From contig CM070517.1 of NCBI GenBank assembly GCA_036346375.1, positions 47,836,200-47,900,199 of the forward strand: a DNA stretch of 64,000 nucleotides, given 5' to 3'. Shown one piece after another: positions 33,103 through 45,108 of this stretch. Position 1 is the stretch's first letter; each line of letters begins with the position of its first letter. The position numbers and the translations under genes were made by a program. The notes under the pieces were generated by a model. That model did no database searches and was not told where the DNA came from. It saw only the letters and a program-made list of their open reading frames with translations. The stretch is from Guadua angustifolia. Its lineage: Eukaryota; Streptophyta; Magnoliopsida; Poales; Poaceae.

Positions 33103-34500
33103 ATCGGTGCATTATGTTTCATTATTGCATTATGTAATTAGTGTTTTGAGTCTCAGTCCCGTTGCTACTCATAGGTGGTTAACATGCTGCTCCTGTTGCT
33201 CGAGACCCACAACATATATAATGTTCCCATCGCATCGATCTCATGCGTCCCAAAAGCCGGCTGGATTCAAAACCTATCTGCACTATGCAAACGGATTCCA
33301 TTCCACTGGCTTCTTGATCTTCTTCGCTACCGGAACTGGGAGGGAGGTTCCCGTGTGCCAGGAAAAATCGCTTAAAACAGGCGGGAAAATATATATATAT
33401 ACTCGGAGACATTTACGATCGGGTAAGTGTGCATGCGATTGATTTGCACCAAGGCCTCCTACTTAGGTCCGATTTGCACCGATCCATGCCACTGACCGTG
33501 CAAAGATTACAGCTTGTGCATGCATGGATTTAGTATCCCTCTCGTTAAAAATTGTTATCATTTTAGATATAGGTGCAGTTAAATTTTCAAAATTTTGACC
33601 GTCAATATTTTTAAAATATCTAAATTGGATACATCATACATGAAAAATCATATATATGTGTAAATTTGTCTCGAAAAGTATTTTATGATATTATAATTTT
33701 ATTAGATTTTGTACATATATTATAATAGAAAATAGTAATCAAAACTGAATTTTGAAAACCGTGTTAATATCCAAAACGACAACTATTTGTGACCAGACGA
33801 GTAGAATATATAGGGGTTTCTGTTGGAATTTAGATGTGCTGCAACCAGCAACAAACGGTAATTAAGTTCTTAGTCACTGCAGTACATGTCTACTTAAATA
33901 CTACATGCGTGCCGCTGCATATTGGGCACATTAATTGGGTGTTCATGATCTATTTTTCTTTTCAGATTTCTCTTTCAAATATGTACTTTGACCCCCAGTG
34001 CATGCGTCCGGCTAGTTGTTAACTTGTTATTCACTGGTGTGTTGACATGATGCATGAAAGGTGGTGTGTCGCAAGAGAGATGAGACTCAATCAGTTTTAA
34101 TTCGTAGTTTCTTTTGTAGCTTTGAGAGAGCATTATATTATATTCTTGCCGGTTTCTCCTGTTGCTATGGTGCAAGGCATGACAAAATAGGCCGTCTCCC
34201 GTTGCAAGTATAACGGCATGGCCATCGCTTGCTTTGGACGGACGGTTAATTAATATATTTCACCACTATTCCGATCCACCCCAGATCAATATTGCTAGAT
34301 GCATGCAATTAATCCTCTTAATTTCGTCTTCTCAGGCGTGCACCAGGCCATGCATGAACCACAGCAAGGAAACAACAATACGAGACTTTATCACAACTCA
34401 CACTACATGAATCTATACTATTTTCATCAGTCCAAATTATTTTCGTTGGCCAAAGAAAGACCGACATAAATAACTAAGTTACAATTATTTTCGTCAGTAT
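33101..34500. other. Intergenic DNA with a probable Stowaway/mariner-like relic
   Basis: No gene. The part at 33540-33810 resembles grass MITEs in the phrases TCAAAATTTTGACCGTCAAT and ATCCAAAACGACAACTATTT, but terminal repeats were not resolved. Confidence 0.3.
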
Positions 34501-35040
34501 CTTTGTCAAGGCCGACAAATTGATGTCACGCAAAGAAAAAATATGCAGCGGCAGCTCGGGGCCAGTTTTGTGGAGCCAACACATGTTAGTAAGAGCCGGG
34601 GCCGATCTAGGAAGAACAACGCGTGTGCTCGGCCGTAAGAAAAATGTTTGCGGGATTCCCAGGAAAAGAGCCGACGTTCACCAGGTCCATCACGTTCGCC
34701 AGGAAAACGCCGATGCGCCCAGCCTTTTGCAGCGGCAGCCACGCGCGAGGGAATCATCTGTGATCGCTGGGGCCCACACATGCAGCGGCTGGGGAGCGCT
34801 GCATGCGGACGCAGCGGTCTGCATGTGAATGCAGTTCGCTACTCACCGGCTGCAGCTCTTCCCGTCCGCAGCTCGTCCCAGCAGCGCCTCCTTCCCGCGA
34901 ACTCGCCGTGTTAGGAGGCCAAAGCTGCAATTCTTTTGCGACAGCGGCTATTCTTGCAAAAAAAAATTCCAAACGAGCCAAAACAGCAAAAAATTCATTT
35001 CCTGAGTAATAAAAGAACCCACAAGCTTTAGTCCTCCCCA
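34501..35040. other. GC-rich island of unknown origin
   Basis: GC content rises sharply between 34530 and 34920 against AT-rich flanks. All frames are broken and no domain is recognisable. GCAGCGG and GCAGCGGC motifs recur. It could be a captured gene piece or element interior. Confidence 0.35.
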
Positions 35041-37210
35041 CAGAGCAACATCGCCAGTTACTAAATCATTTGTTGGTTCATACTGTTAATTCTTGATTCC
35101 ACCAGATTTCTTTTGTTATCCTATTTTTTTTCTTTTATAGATTATAGGTGGTTAAACCTCTTATAACCATAGTTTTATAACCTGTAATTTGGGACTACAA
35201 TTTTATAGCAGTAATTAAACAATTGCATGGTTACATGATTTTGTTTAACTGCATCAGTATACTTGTGTCAGTATCGTCTCTTAGGCTCGTAGCTTTTAAG
35301 CATCTAGTTGCATCTTATGACAGAGGTTGTCCATAGTTTTTATCGGTGTCAGTCAGCTACTTCAGAAAGGAAGAGGGTGAGAGGGACATGTTTCCATAAC
35401 TTTTATTTCGTTGATTCAGCTGATTTAGCAACGAACAGGGTGATGGCTTAAATTGTTTGCATGGTAGTAACCTGTTTGGGCTTCATTTTCATCATGCATG
35501 TGCTATAAATCCTTGAGACATTTCTCTGAGCATAAATTTTCTTGACGTGTTTGCAGTTCTGCTGCTCTCATATTTCTTTGTTTGATATTCCTTGACTGCT
35601 GAATTCTAGTTCTTAAAGCTTAGTTTCTGATTATGATTCATTCTTTCATTGCAGACATGTATTTTTTAGTGGATGGGAGTGGTGCTAGAAAAGAAATGTA
35701 GTGTGGATCACAGCATGTTCATTCCAAGGTATTTCTCTGCATGCATAAAACTTTCAGTTGCATTTCATGTTTGTGGGACAGCGGACAGCCCTATATGATG
35801 ATGCTTGCCTTAAGAACGAGTAGTTGAGCTACAGTTAAATTTCACTTGAATGGAATCAATGGATTGCCAACTTAGCAGTAATAAAGATGGATTGCCACGT
35901 GCTTCACGTGATCTGAAATATTTTTTCCTTTTTTGAAATTGATCTGAAACTGTTATTTTCTCCTTCATTTCGTGATTTTGGAATATAACGCTCAGCGTTT
36001 TGATGCCAGGTGATTGGTAGCAGTTGTTAGCAGTGTGGCAGGGAGCCTCCAGAGACAATCCAACCGCAACCTGACAGTGGTGCTTAATGAATGTATAATG
36101 TATGTAAGAACCCTCGGTTAACAAGTTGCTGTAAGTTGAAAAATGGAACATCAATGGCAGCGCGTTGATGGCCCTTTAGTTGTGGGATATATCTGGAGAC
36201 GCAATTGCAGCCTAGTTTATCGCTTGGTACAAGTAGCAATGGTCAATTTTAATGTTGGAACGTCATTCCAGAACATAGCTACCTGAGAAAATAAGATGCA
36301 CGTAGCTTGTTACAGTGGGCCCAAAACGGCCTAACAATTATAGACCACCAAATGGACTATGGTGCCAGTTAAACATGCTGTAGGGAGTTACTGCTACTTC
36401 GTGCTGCTTAGGAGATCAATTCACCAACTGATTTCCTAGAATTTCCTGCTGATTTTGCCAAATTGAAGACCAAATTTGCTACTGATTCCGCCAAAGTAAA
36501 GACGAATTTCCTACTGGTTCTGCCACACTAATCCTGACATCGTCACGAATTTCCTACTCTTTAGCCATGGAAACCAAGAAAGAGCAGCGGCACAAAAGTT
36601 GTCGTGCAACAATGAAGACAAGCTGGAATTTATTCTGGTGCTTCACAGTACACTGATTACGGCAGGGAAAAAATGTGCTAGCTATAGAAGGATATGAGTA
36701 GTGCTTGTATGTATTACCTTCTAATACAAGCTGTATAAATCTACGTTTTAGCACAAGTTGTATAAATCTTAAAGTAAGAGAAAGGGTAAGTAATCACTGT
36801 CCATCGTTTATTTATGTTTTAATATCTACGTGACTTTTAAATAGTGATGGCGCCTACCAAAGAGTATTCGTCTTACACTGGTCTGACAATTTGCCATGTA
36901 AGCTACTACGCGTATGTGCATTATTGCTCTGATAATAAGTTGTGCATGAAAAACGTTTGGTATACTACATCCGGACATTGTTAACATTGACCCCCTGTCA
37001 CTGACAAAATTAGCTCAATACCATCGTAAATAGGTAAAAATTGAAAATACTTATCCATTGTGAGCATGCCATGTGATTCCTGGAGCTACAAACTAGTAAC
37101 ATATTGGATGGTTTTTTTTTCCGACTCGGTGATCTTTGCAATACAAGTGCGGGAGGGAGGATTAAATAGGGTAGGAAAGGAAGAGAGATGGAACATTTGA
37201 TCTATATCTA
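35041..37210. other. Gene-free intergenic DNA
   Basis: No gene supported. A short repeat of GAATTTCCTACTG type occurs near 36430-36570. The region near 36765-36840 resembles 24535-24615 (AAATCTTAAAG, then AAGTAATCA). Confidence 0.35.
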
Positions 37211-37317
37211 CAGTAGCGGAGTCAGAAATTTCTAAAAGAGAGTCTAACAATAAAGTAAATCTCATTAATAATTGATATTCAAAGTTTAACACTTGTAACT
37301 TGCTAGAAATTTCAAAG

Positions 37318-37404
<87 letters not shown>

Positions 37405-37487
37405 TCATTTTCCTATATATATATACTGTGTTTTCATGAGCCAATGGGGGCCAGGCCCCACCACAACCCCCCATGACTCCGCCACTG
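37211..37487. mobile_element. hAT-type MITE with internal (TA)n, upstream of the MADS gene
   Basis: Termini CAGTAGCGGAGTCAG and ATGACTCCGCCACTG are inverted. The flanks TATATCTA (37203-37210) and TGTATCCA (37488-37495) match at 6 of 8 positions. A (TA)n tract of about 80 bp (37320-37401) sits inside. It lies about 620 bp upstream of the MADS start codon, in the promoter region. Confidence 0.7.
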
Positions 37488-38110
37488 TGTATCCAGCAGT
37501 TAAAAAGCGATTAAAATTCAACATATTTTTTTACTTGATATCACATGGAAACTGCACGAGAGAGAAAAAAGCACGTAAAAAACAACGGAATTCTGGAAAG
37601 AAGAAAAACCATAAAGAGAGGAAAGTGTCCGAGCCCGTCTCGCCCGGTTAGTTAAATGCGGTTTGGACCCTGACCTTTCCCTCCCGCGCTTTTCTCTCTC
37701 TACCCTCCTCTCCCTCCACGCACAGCCACACCGCACTCTCTCCTTCTTGACCGTCCTCTCTCTCCTCATCCCCTTCTCTCCCGCCCGATCGACCCAAGAA
37801 CTGCCGATTTCGCCGGTTCTTGGCTCGATCTCTTCATTGCCTGGTGGGATCATCTCCTTTTTGGCCATAAAGATTCCCGATCCCACCGTTTCTTGGTTCG
37901 ATCTCTCAAGCGATTTGATTTTACCGCACAAAAAAAGTACATTAGGCTTATCGCGATTCAGTCGTTTCATGCCCAATTTGTACGTGGCTATCCTCGTGAT
38001 TGGGTCTTTGGGAAGAGTAGATATCTTTACCAATTTGATGCCAGCGTATCGTGTCATAATTGGTGAGAGTTGTGATATCTGAGGAGGATTTTGTTGGGTC
38101 ATTCTCCGAC
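37488..38110 (+). promoter_or_regulatory. MADS-box gene promoter and 5' UTR region
   Basis: The section at 37660-37800 is a C/T-rich leader-like stretch (CTTTTCTCTCTCTACCC and similar), typical of grass 5' UTRs. No clear TATA box was found. A 5' UTR intron is possible but not shown. Confidence 0.4.
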
Positions 38111-41100
38111 ATGGGGAGGGTGAAGCTCAAGATCAAGAAGCTGGAGAACAGCAGCGCGCGGCAGGTGACGTACTCGAAGCGGCGGTCGGGGATCCTGAAG
38201 AAGGCCAGGGAGCTGTCCATACTCTGCGACATCGATCTCATCCTCCTCATGTTCTCCCCCACCGGGAAGCCGACCATATGCATCGGCGACAGAAGGTACC
38301 TGATTTGGTTTGTCAATTCCTTGTATTTTTCAGGCCAAGAAGTTCATATCCTTTTTTGGTAATGTGGCCACATGTACATATGATTTTTCCTTCAAACCAA
38401 ATATATATACACATCATTTCTGAACATTGTCACACTTTTGTACTGAATTTTCTTTTTGAATTGGTTGATTTCATGGTCGACCGGGTAATCGTAACAAGGA
38501 AATTGGTTTTTCAATGCATTTCTCCTATTCTCAATTAATTCATGCTAGTACTAAGTTTCTAATGAAGCACTATTCAATTTTCAGGAATTTTCTTTCGTTC
38601 TGTTTTGCTCATGCTTGCAACAGCAGTTCAATGTTTTGGCCATATATCATGTTTTCAGATAACCATTGGAAGTATTAAGGATATTTAGGATAACAGTGGT
38701 TAATTAAAATTGCATTTTTGCTTCTGATTGCAGCAATATAGAGGAAGTCATAGCAAAGTATGCAAAACAAACTCCTCAGGAAAGGGCTAAAAGGTACTTG
38801 GGTTGCGTCCTTGTTGTATTTAGATGCTTAATTAGTAAACAATCTTGATAAAAATTTGTACTAATTGCCATTCTTCCTTTCTCTGAACAGGAAGTTGGAG
38901 AGCTTAGAAGTAGGTCATCTCAACTGAGATTTGTTAAGGCATTTTTGTTCCTTATCACAGGAAGTTTGAGAATGACCTGACTAGACTTTTTTTTTCCTTA
39001 AAAGGCCTTGAAGAAGACATTCAAGAAGCTAGATCATGACGTCGATATTCAGGACTTCTTAGGCTCCGGGTAGTTCTTTTGCTCTATATGTAGAATAGAG
39101 CTACATGATGTCAGAGATGTCTAATTGTAAAGATTCTCACTCTGCACTGCTTTTGAATCTATTGCAGGGGTCAGACAGTCGAGGTACATTTCAACAAATC
39201 AACAAATAGGATGATTGAACAGCTTAACGAATTCCTTGTTTCTTACTTTCTGTATTTGATGCTGATTGATTTGATTATTTGACAGGAGTTATCAAGCCAT
39301 CTTGGTGCTTTGCAATGCCAAATGGCAGATGTTCAGAAGCGTCTCAGGTAAATTAGCTTCAGCTCACTTAAGCAATGCCACAGATTGTCTACTGCTCTCT
39401 TGGATAAATGCAATAAGTATGCATATCTGCTGAAATCTTCTCATTCAGTGCTGGCTGCAATCTTGTTTTGATGGCACAAGATCTTGTTAAGGGCCCTTAT
39501 TTAAATATATTGCATTGATGATAGAGTTAATTGTAGCTTATCACAAAGAATGGGAGGAATGTTAGAAGTGTAACAGTGTGGCATATTGTTCTTCAGTTAT
39601 TGGAGCGATCCCGAGAAGGTTGAGAATATATACCATATAAGAGCAATGGAGCAATCTCTCAAAGAATCTCTTAATCACATCCGAATTCATAAGGTAGAAA
39701 TATTCCTAAACCTTCTAACTAATTCTGGCTGATCTTAATTTGTGATACCTTTAAAGCTTAGCATCACTATATGATATCTGAAGAATAAATGCCGTGTCAA
39801 ATACTGCAATCAATAATCATAAGTAATCAAGCATAAATTTCTGTAATATATGCATTATAACTCAAAATCACTCTCACCTTGCAATGTTTCGGATCTGTTT
39901 AGGAAAACTTTGCAAAGCAGCATTTGATGGGCCTACAGTGTGCTGCTGCTCAAGTAAGAAGTTTCAGCTTCACAATTCAGACAGCTGGGTGTACGTAAAC
40001 GGTAGGTTTCAGGTTCTGATATCTGATCGAAGTTTTGTGCCAATTCAGTTCCCGAACGACATGCAGCTGCCACTAGGACTAACCGGTGACCCGAACCCTT
40101 CGTCGTGGTTCCACAATGGCGGCGAGGAGGGGCAGCAGCCAATGATGCTACCTGAAGACCCCAGCTTGCTCCATCAGAGGTGAGATCGAGCTCAAGCTCT
40201 AGAATGCTCATGGCTCAAATGGGGAGACCTCGAATTAAGAAACCTGACAAGCTCTCATGAACTGAACTTATGGACAAAGTCATTTTCTGCTTAGTTCAAG
40301 AACTTAACTGACGAACAGATCATTCCTGACGCAGGGACATCGGGTGCTCGACAAGCACGTCGTTGCAGAGCTACCCGGGCTACTTCAGCATGAGCAAGCA
40401 GTCCGCCGACACTGGCGGCGAGCACCAGCAGGCGGCGGTGCAGCAGCCGGAGTTCAGCCAGGCTGAGTGCCTGACGTCGCTGCACCTTGGCTTTCAGTTT
40501 CCGTACCAGTCCGCCTTCCACCACGCCAGCCTGCTGTTCAAGCCGGACATGGAGCTGCAGGACAACGCCGCCGCGGCCATGGACTTCGGCGGCCACTACG
40601 ATCTGCCGAGGCCCGGCGACGAGGCCAGCTTCCAGAACTGGGCGTCGGCGGCGTGCGGCACCACCATGTACGACCATCAGCAGCAGCCGCCGTCTGCCCA
40701 AGTGAGTCCTATACCCAAGCTCACGCATACCGCCATGCATAACACCAAACAACAAGTTTTGGTGTAGCTGCCTAGCTGCTACATGCTGATTTTCCTTTCC
40801 TTTATAATTTATTATGTTAAATTGATTAACTATTTGTGCTCTTTTACATACATAAATTTGTTTATAATCACATAACTTGGTCAAACTATGAAGTAGTAAA
40901 TACTTCTCTTGGTCTAGTTCAGTGGCGTACGTAAGGAGGGGGCGCGAAGGGACTAGGTCACCGGTTCTACCTATCGTGCCTTACCCTCTTAGTCCCACAA
41001 CCTTTTTCTTGTAGTGTTTGCGCTGCACTAGTTGCCCACCTGTTATGAACACAAGGAAGCACAATAACACTGTGCACCCCATTATTTTTCTCCAACGTAC

Positions 41101-41439
41101 GCTGGTCTAGTTAACAACTTAACATGATGTCTTAAGCCTCAAACTGAAGATTCTTGTGTGAGAAATAACATTGTTTTACCAAGTAACAATGGAATGCAAT
41201 TGTGCAACTGCAAGAGATTATTTTTTAGGAATAATTGTAAGAGATATTTTCTTTCGTTCGTGAAAAAAGAGATCTTTTCTTTAGTTGTTGATATTGTTTT
41301 CACTTCTGCTTCTTGTTCATACCATGACTGAATCTCTGACCATCAGCTCCCTGCAGTAACAACTCTAACAGCAGCCTCACTCGATCGTGCCGCTGCTAAA
41401 CATCATCGTCCCTCGCAACATGAACAGCTCATGACATGA
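38111..41439 (+). CDS. MADS63: MIKC*-type MADS-box transcription factor (P clade, AGL65/OsMADS63-like)
   Basis: Eleven coding exons join in phase to 381 residues: 38111-38295, 38734-38793, 38891-38909, 39005-39069, 39168-39183, 39286-39347, 39597-39693, 39903-39953, 40049-40179, 40335-40701 and 41347-41439. The MADS domain (1-61) starts MGRVKLKIKKLE with ILKKARELSILCDI. The I/K region reads NIEEVIAKYAKQTPQER, then KRKLESLEALKKTFKKLD and QDFLGSGGQTVEEL, as in MIKC* proteins. The C-terminal part has LPEDPSLLHQRDIGC. The many short keratin-like exons (two of 19 and 16 nt) are typical of this class, which works as P/S-clade heterodimers in late pollen of other plants. The last exon is the least certain. 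If intron 10 is retained the protein ends at 40767 instead. A hAT MITE lies in intron 10. Confidence 0.9.
40920..41104. mobile_element. hAT-type MITE in the last MADS intron
   Basis: Termini CAGTGGCGTACGT and ACGTACGCTG are inverted. The 8-bp duplication GTCTAGTT is identical at 40912-40919 and 41105-41112. It is 185 bp, within intron 10. Confidence 0.85.
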
Positions 41440-42253
41440 TGATCCTTTGGCGGAACTGGAGCCATTTTGCCACACCGAAAGGCGCTACCATCGCTGCCTA
41501 AAAAAATCCCATCATTCAACTTACTTATCAGCAGAGCGTATTGTGTAGGAAAAATATGGTGTATAGGGGAAAATTGAATTGTCAGCGTTAAGTATATACT
41601 GACTGTAGCCAATTCAACTTGTAAAGTACGATGGAATCTTAACTCTCCTGTAAACTATGTTACAGTTTGACATGAAAAAAAATTGGGCACTTAACTGGCT
41701 TCCAAGCATATGCATCTTTGCATAAGATTAGGCTAATAATTAGCTCAAGGAAAAGGGGAAAAAAAGACATTATCACAAGCTTGCAGTTTGTCGGTAGTCT
41801 TTTTTTTCCCTGATATATATAGCATCTTGTCAGTAAGTTGGACGTTCCGTTTATACTTCAGTATAAGATAGCCTCACATGCTGGACAAGTATACAAGTCG
41901 TGCGTACGCATATACGAGCAATAGTATCACATGATGTATGCCTGCATTGTACTGCTCTGGCTTTGGGACGACGCAGACACCTGCTGAGCTATTTCGAAAG
42001 AGCTGCTGCTATATAAGTACGCAGCTAGCTACAGCATAGCATGGGAGGACGCCGAACTCGATGCATAGAACTAGTTCACCAAAAGCTTAGCCTATCAAAG
42101 AAAGATTGGTCCGTGGTGAAGCGCTCAGTTCGCCGGGCAGCAGGTGCCAGTGGGTGTCTCTGAGACGCCGCTGCTCATGGCCACCGTGGCCAAAGCCAGT
42201 GGAGATGCTCTGCTCTGACCATCTAGGATCAGCAGCAGCGGTACTATAGGTTT
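41440..42253. other. MADS gene 3' UTR and intergenic DNA
   Basis: No further gene. The first few hundred bases should contain the MADS 3' UTR. Confidence 0.35.
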
Positions 42254-42504
42254 TGTTAAGTTTTAGTGTGATATGAATTCATATCCTACTCTATATCAAA
42301 TATATTCCTATACGAAGTTTGTTATGTACCACTATAAATATATCTCTGTAGTCTATAGGAAAAACAATAGCTTCATTGTAAACATTTTCTTATATAGTGA
42401 TATTTGGCTTCGTATATCTATGGTTTTTACTGGAAGCATTTTCTACGTAAAATCGTTGTCTTCTGTTTCCTTTGATCCTATGTTTCTACCGTGTATTTGT
42501 AACA
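42254..42504 (+). repeat. 5' LTR
   Basis: 251 bp, TGTTAAG at the start and TAACA at the end. Paired with 44256-44505. Confidence 0.75.
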
Positions 42505-42975
42505 AGTGATATCAGAGCTTAGAGTTCAAGATCCGAATCGCTATCTCTAGTAAAAGGAGACTCCCGAGGGCGACCATCACATGGCAACTACGGCACGACG
42601 TACATTAGGCAGCATCAAGAGGCTTCCGCCCGGCATCAAGTCAGCGATAACATTGACCAAGAAAATCTCGTCAGCTTTCATGGCGAGTTGATAAGTTCGT
42701 TGAGTCCGAAGCAAAGCAGGACATAAGATTAGAGGAAGAAAAAACAAAGAAGCTCTCGAGTCAGGCAACCACGTCCAGGCACTGTACGACAGGCTGCAGC
42801 AGTGCTCAAGCAAGAAAACCAAGAAAAGAAAAAAGCAAGAGAAAAAAGAAAGAAAGAAATATACAAGAAGACTCATCGGTCTCAATTTGGCGATTTTGAT
42901 CTGCCTTAACTTTGTTCCATGACTCAACTTCATATTAAGCGTTGACCCATGCTCAACCTTATCAACTGTTCCAGC

Positions 42976-43223
42976 TAGGGGTGGATATCAAGCCAAGTCG
43001 TCATCTTATCGAGCTTTTTCCGAAAGAGACACAGTTTGATTTAATATCATTTTAATTATTATTTCGAAAGTATTTTCAAAATCGAGTTATGAGTCGAGCC
43101 AGGGCAAAATCTAATTTCCTTTGAAATTGACTGATTTCAATGTTTAACCAATGAACGAGTGTAATTTAAGCAATTGTGAACTAAGCCAATGAGCCCTATT
43201 AACGAGTTTTTTTTCCACCCCTA
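42976..43223. mobile_element. hAT-type element nested in the LTR element
   Basis: Termini TAGGGGTGGATATC and TTTCCACCCCTA are inverted and of the TAGGGGTGGA family also seen at 55246. The flanks GTTCCAGC and GTTACAAT match at 5 of 8, consistent with an old insertion. Confidence 0.6.
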
Positions 43224-44255
43224 GTTACAATTCCAAAGTTTGTCAACACTATCGCCCATGCTGTTTGGTGCCATGCCTAGACGCCACTCTACACCATCTC
43301 CGTCGATAATTTTCTGCCATAGTCAATTGTCGTATTGCTTCTGTTGGAGGTGGATTATATTGCAATTTAGGCCATTGTACCTATTATTGGCATCATACAT
43401 GCGGGATTAATCATTGACTATTTCTTCAACGATCCGTTGTCTACTATAGGTTAATGCAGCAAGATTTGCACATATAGAGTCTAAGATAGAGTTGCAAGTA
43501 TTTCAACACAATGAGTCAATTTGGACTACGCTTGATCAATGAGACTTTGAGGAGAAAACACAAAAAAATTAATGCCAGTTGAGGAGACAACTAAATTTGA
43601 TATTCAATCACCTTTTAGATATGTTGCAATTTTGGATTGCTTGCGTGACCAATATAAAGGCTTTGAAAGCAATAATTTTCAAGAATTCAATAACACCTTG
43701 ATGGTAGTTAGCACTATACACTCTGGAGTTTTACTGTTTAAAAGTAAACATTTTGCTCTAATATCAATTTGCGATGAAGGATTGAAGTGCAAGGAGTTTA
43801 CTTTTGCGTAGATACTACAACGTTGTCTAGTTATTATAGCTTGATATGAGGGGTCTACTGTAATTACATTGATGGCGCAGGAGTTTCTTTCATCTTGACA
43901 GTTTTGCAGGAGCAATTTCAATCATGTTATGGAATTTAATTACCTTCAAAGTCAGTAGTTTGAAGTACGTGACAGTCACACATGCAAATTGCTCTTTCAA
44001 TGAATATTGTTTGTCTAATTTTGTGTTACTGGTGAAACATATGAAATATATATGATATGAGTTCTTTGCTATAAAACACCATAAATAATGTTTTAGCTTA
44101 AAGAATTGTTTGGATAAGACTGTTCCAGCCTTTCTTGTTCAAATTAGCCTAGTGGACATTTGGTGCACAAGGTATTCATGATAATTTGTGTCGAGGGGAT
44201 TTGCGTTATATTGTTATATTTTGACTACAAGAGGAATTCATCACAAGGTGAAGAT

Positions 44256-44505
44256 TGTTGAGTTTGAGTGTTATACGAATTCGTTTTCTACTCCATCTTA
44301 AATCTTCTTCTACATAGTCTGCTATGTACCATTATAAATATATCTCTATAGTCCATAAGAAGAGCAAGAGTTTTATTGTAAACATCTCCTTATATAATGA
44401 TATTTGCTTTTGTGTGTCCATAGATTTTCATGAAAAGATTTTTCATGTAAAATCAATGTCACCCGTTTCATTTGATCCTATATTTCTGCCAGTCATTTTG
44501 CAACA
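44256..44505 (+). repeat. 3' LTR
   Basis: 250 bp, TGTTGAG at the start and CAACA at the end, directly after a purine-rich tract. Confidence 0.75.
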
Positions 44506-44678
44506 AGTTTCATGAAAAGGAATCCTGAATGATGCTCAAATTGCAGTTCAACATCTCATACTATTGAAGGTCAGGTCTCAAAAGGATGTATGATTACAAT
44601 AGTTTGAGTCCCCATCGTTTGCTTTTTTTTCTTTTTTGTTTGTGGACTGTATTAGTGAATGTGTTTGAGATTCACTAA

Positions 44679-45105
44679 GGGTGCGTTTGGTTGGATGTAT
44701 GAGGATGAATAGGATAGGATGGTACAGGATGGATGGGATGATTCTGGATAAGATGGTACATTGAAGGTGTTTGATTGTCTAAATAGAATGATACAAGATT
44801 TTGTTTGGTTGCTTGGATGAAATAATATAGGATGGTATGAGATGATGTTTGGTTGAAGGGATGAGATTAGATTGAGGGATGAGGTTGGTTTGAACGATGG
44901 TGCGAGTGAACGATCCTGTTCTGAACCGATTGGTTCGGCCAAATTCCCCATACGGGATGGTGCAGCATCTTTTTGGAATATTCCAAGAATCTATACCATC
45001 TCATTTTGTACCAAATGGTTCCCTTCAACCAACCAAACGTAAAAACAGAATCAAATCTTATATAGGACGGTTTGATTCACCCTAGTACATCCAACCAAAT
45101 GCACC
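44679..45105. mobile_element. Tourist-like MITE, 427 bp
   Basis: Termini GGGTGCGTTTGGTTGGATG and CATCCAACCAAATGCACC are inverted. The target duplication TAA is present at 44676-44678 and 45106-45108. The interior repeats AGGATGGTACAGGATG-like phrases. This is a PIF/Harbinger type. Confidence 0.85.
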
Positions 45106-45108
45106 TAA

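Larger units (their letters stand above)
42254..44505 (+). mobile_element. Small non-autonomous LTR retroelement (no gag-pol)
   Basis: Direct LTRs at 42254-42504 and 44256-44505 start TGTT and end ACA, and are clearly homologous but diverged (for example TATGTACCACTATAAATATA versus TATGTACCATTATAAATATA). A primer-binding site TGATATCAGAGCTT, close to the initiator Met-tRNA complement, begins two bases after the 5' LTR. A purine tract AAGGTGAAGAT precedes the 3' LTR. Flanks GGTTT and AGTTT match at 4 of 5. The 1.75-kb interior encodes no recognisable Gag or polymerase, though 42582-42690 is a coding-like patch. A hAT insertion is nested at 42976. The LTR divergence indicates an old insertion. 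Confidence 0.75.

Noticed and set aside
37518..38102. 194-codon minus-strand frame upstream of the MADS gene
   Set aside because: It covers the C/T-rich leader of the MADS gene in antisense and has no recognisable motif.
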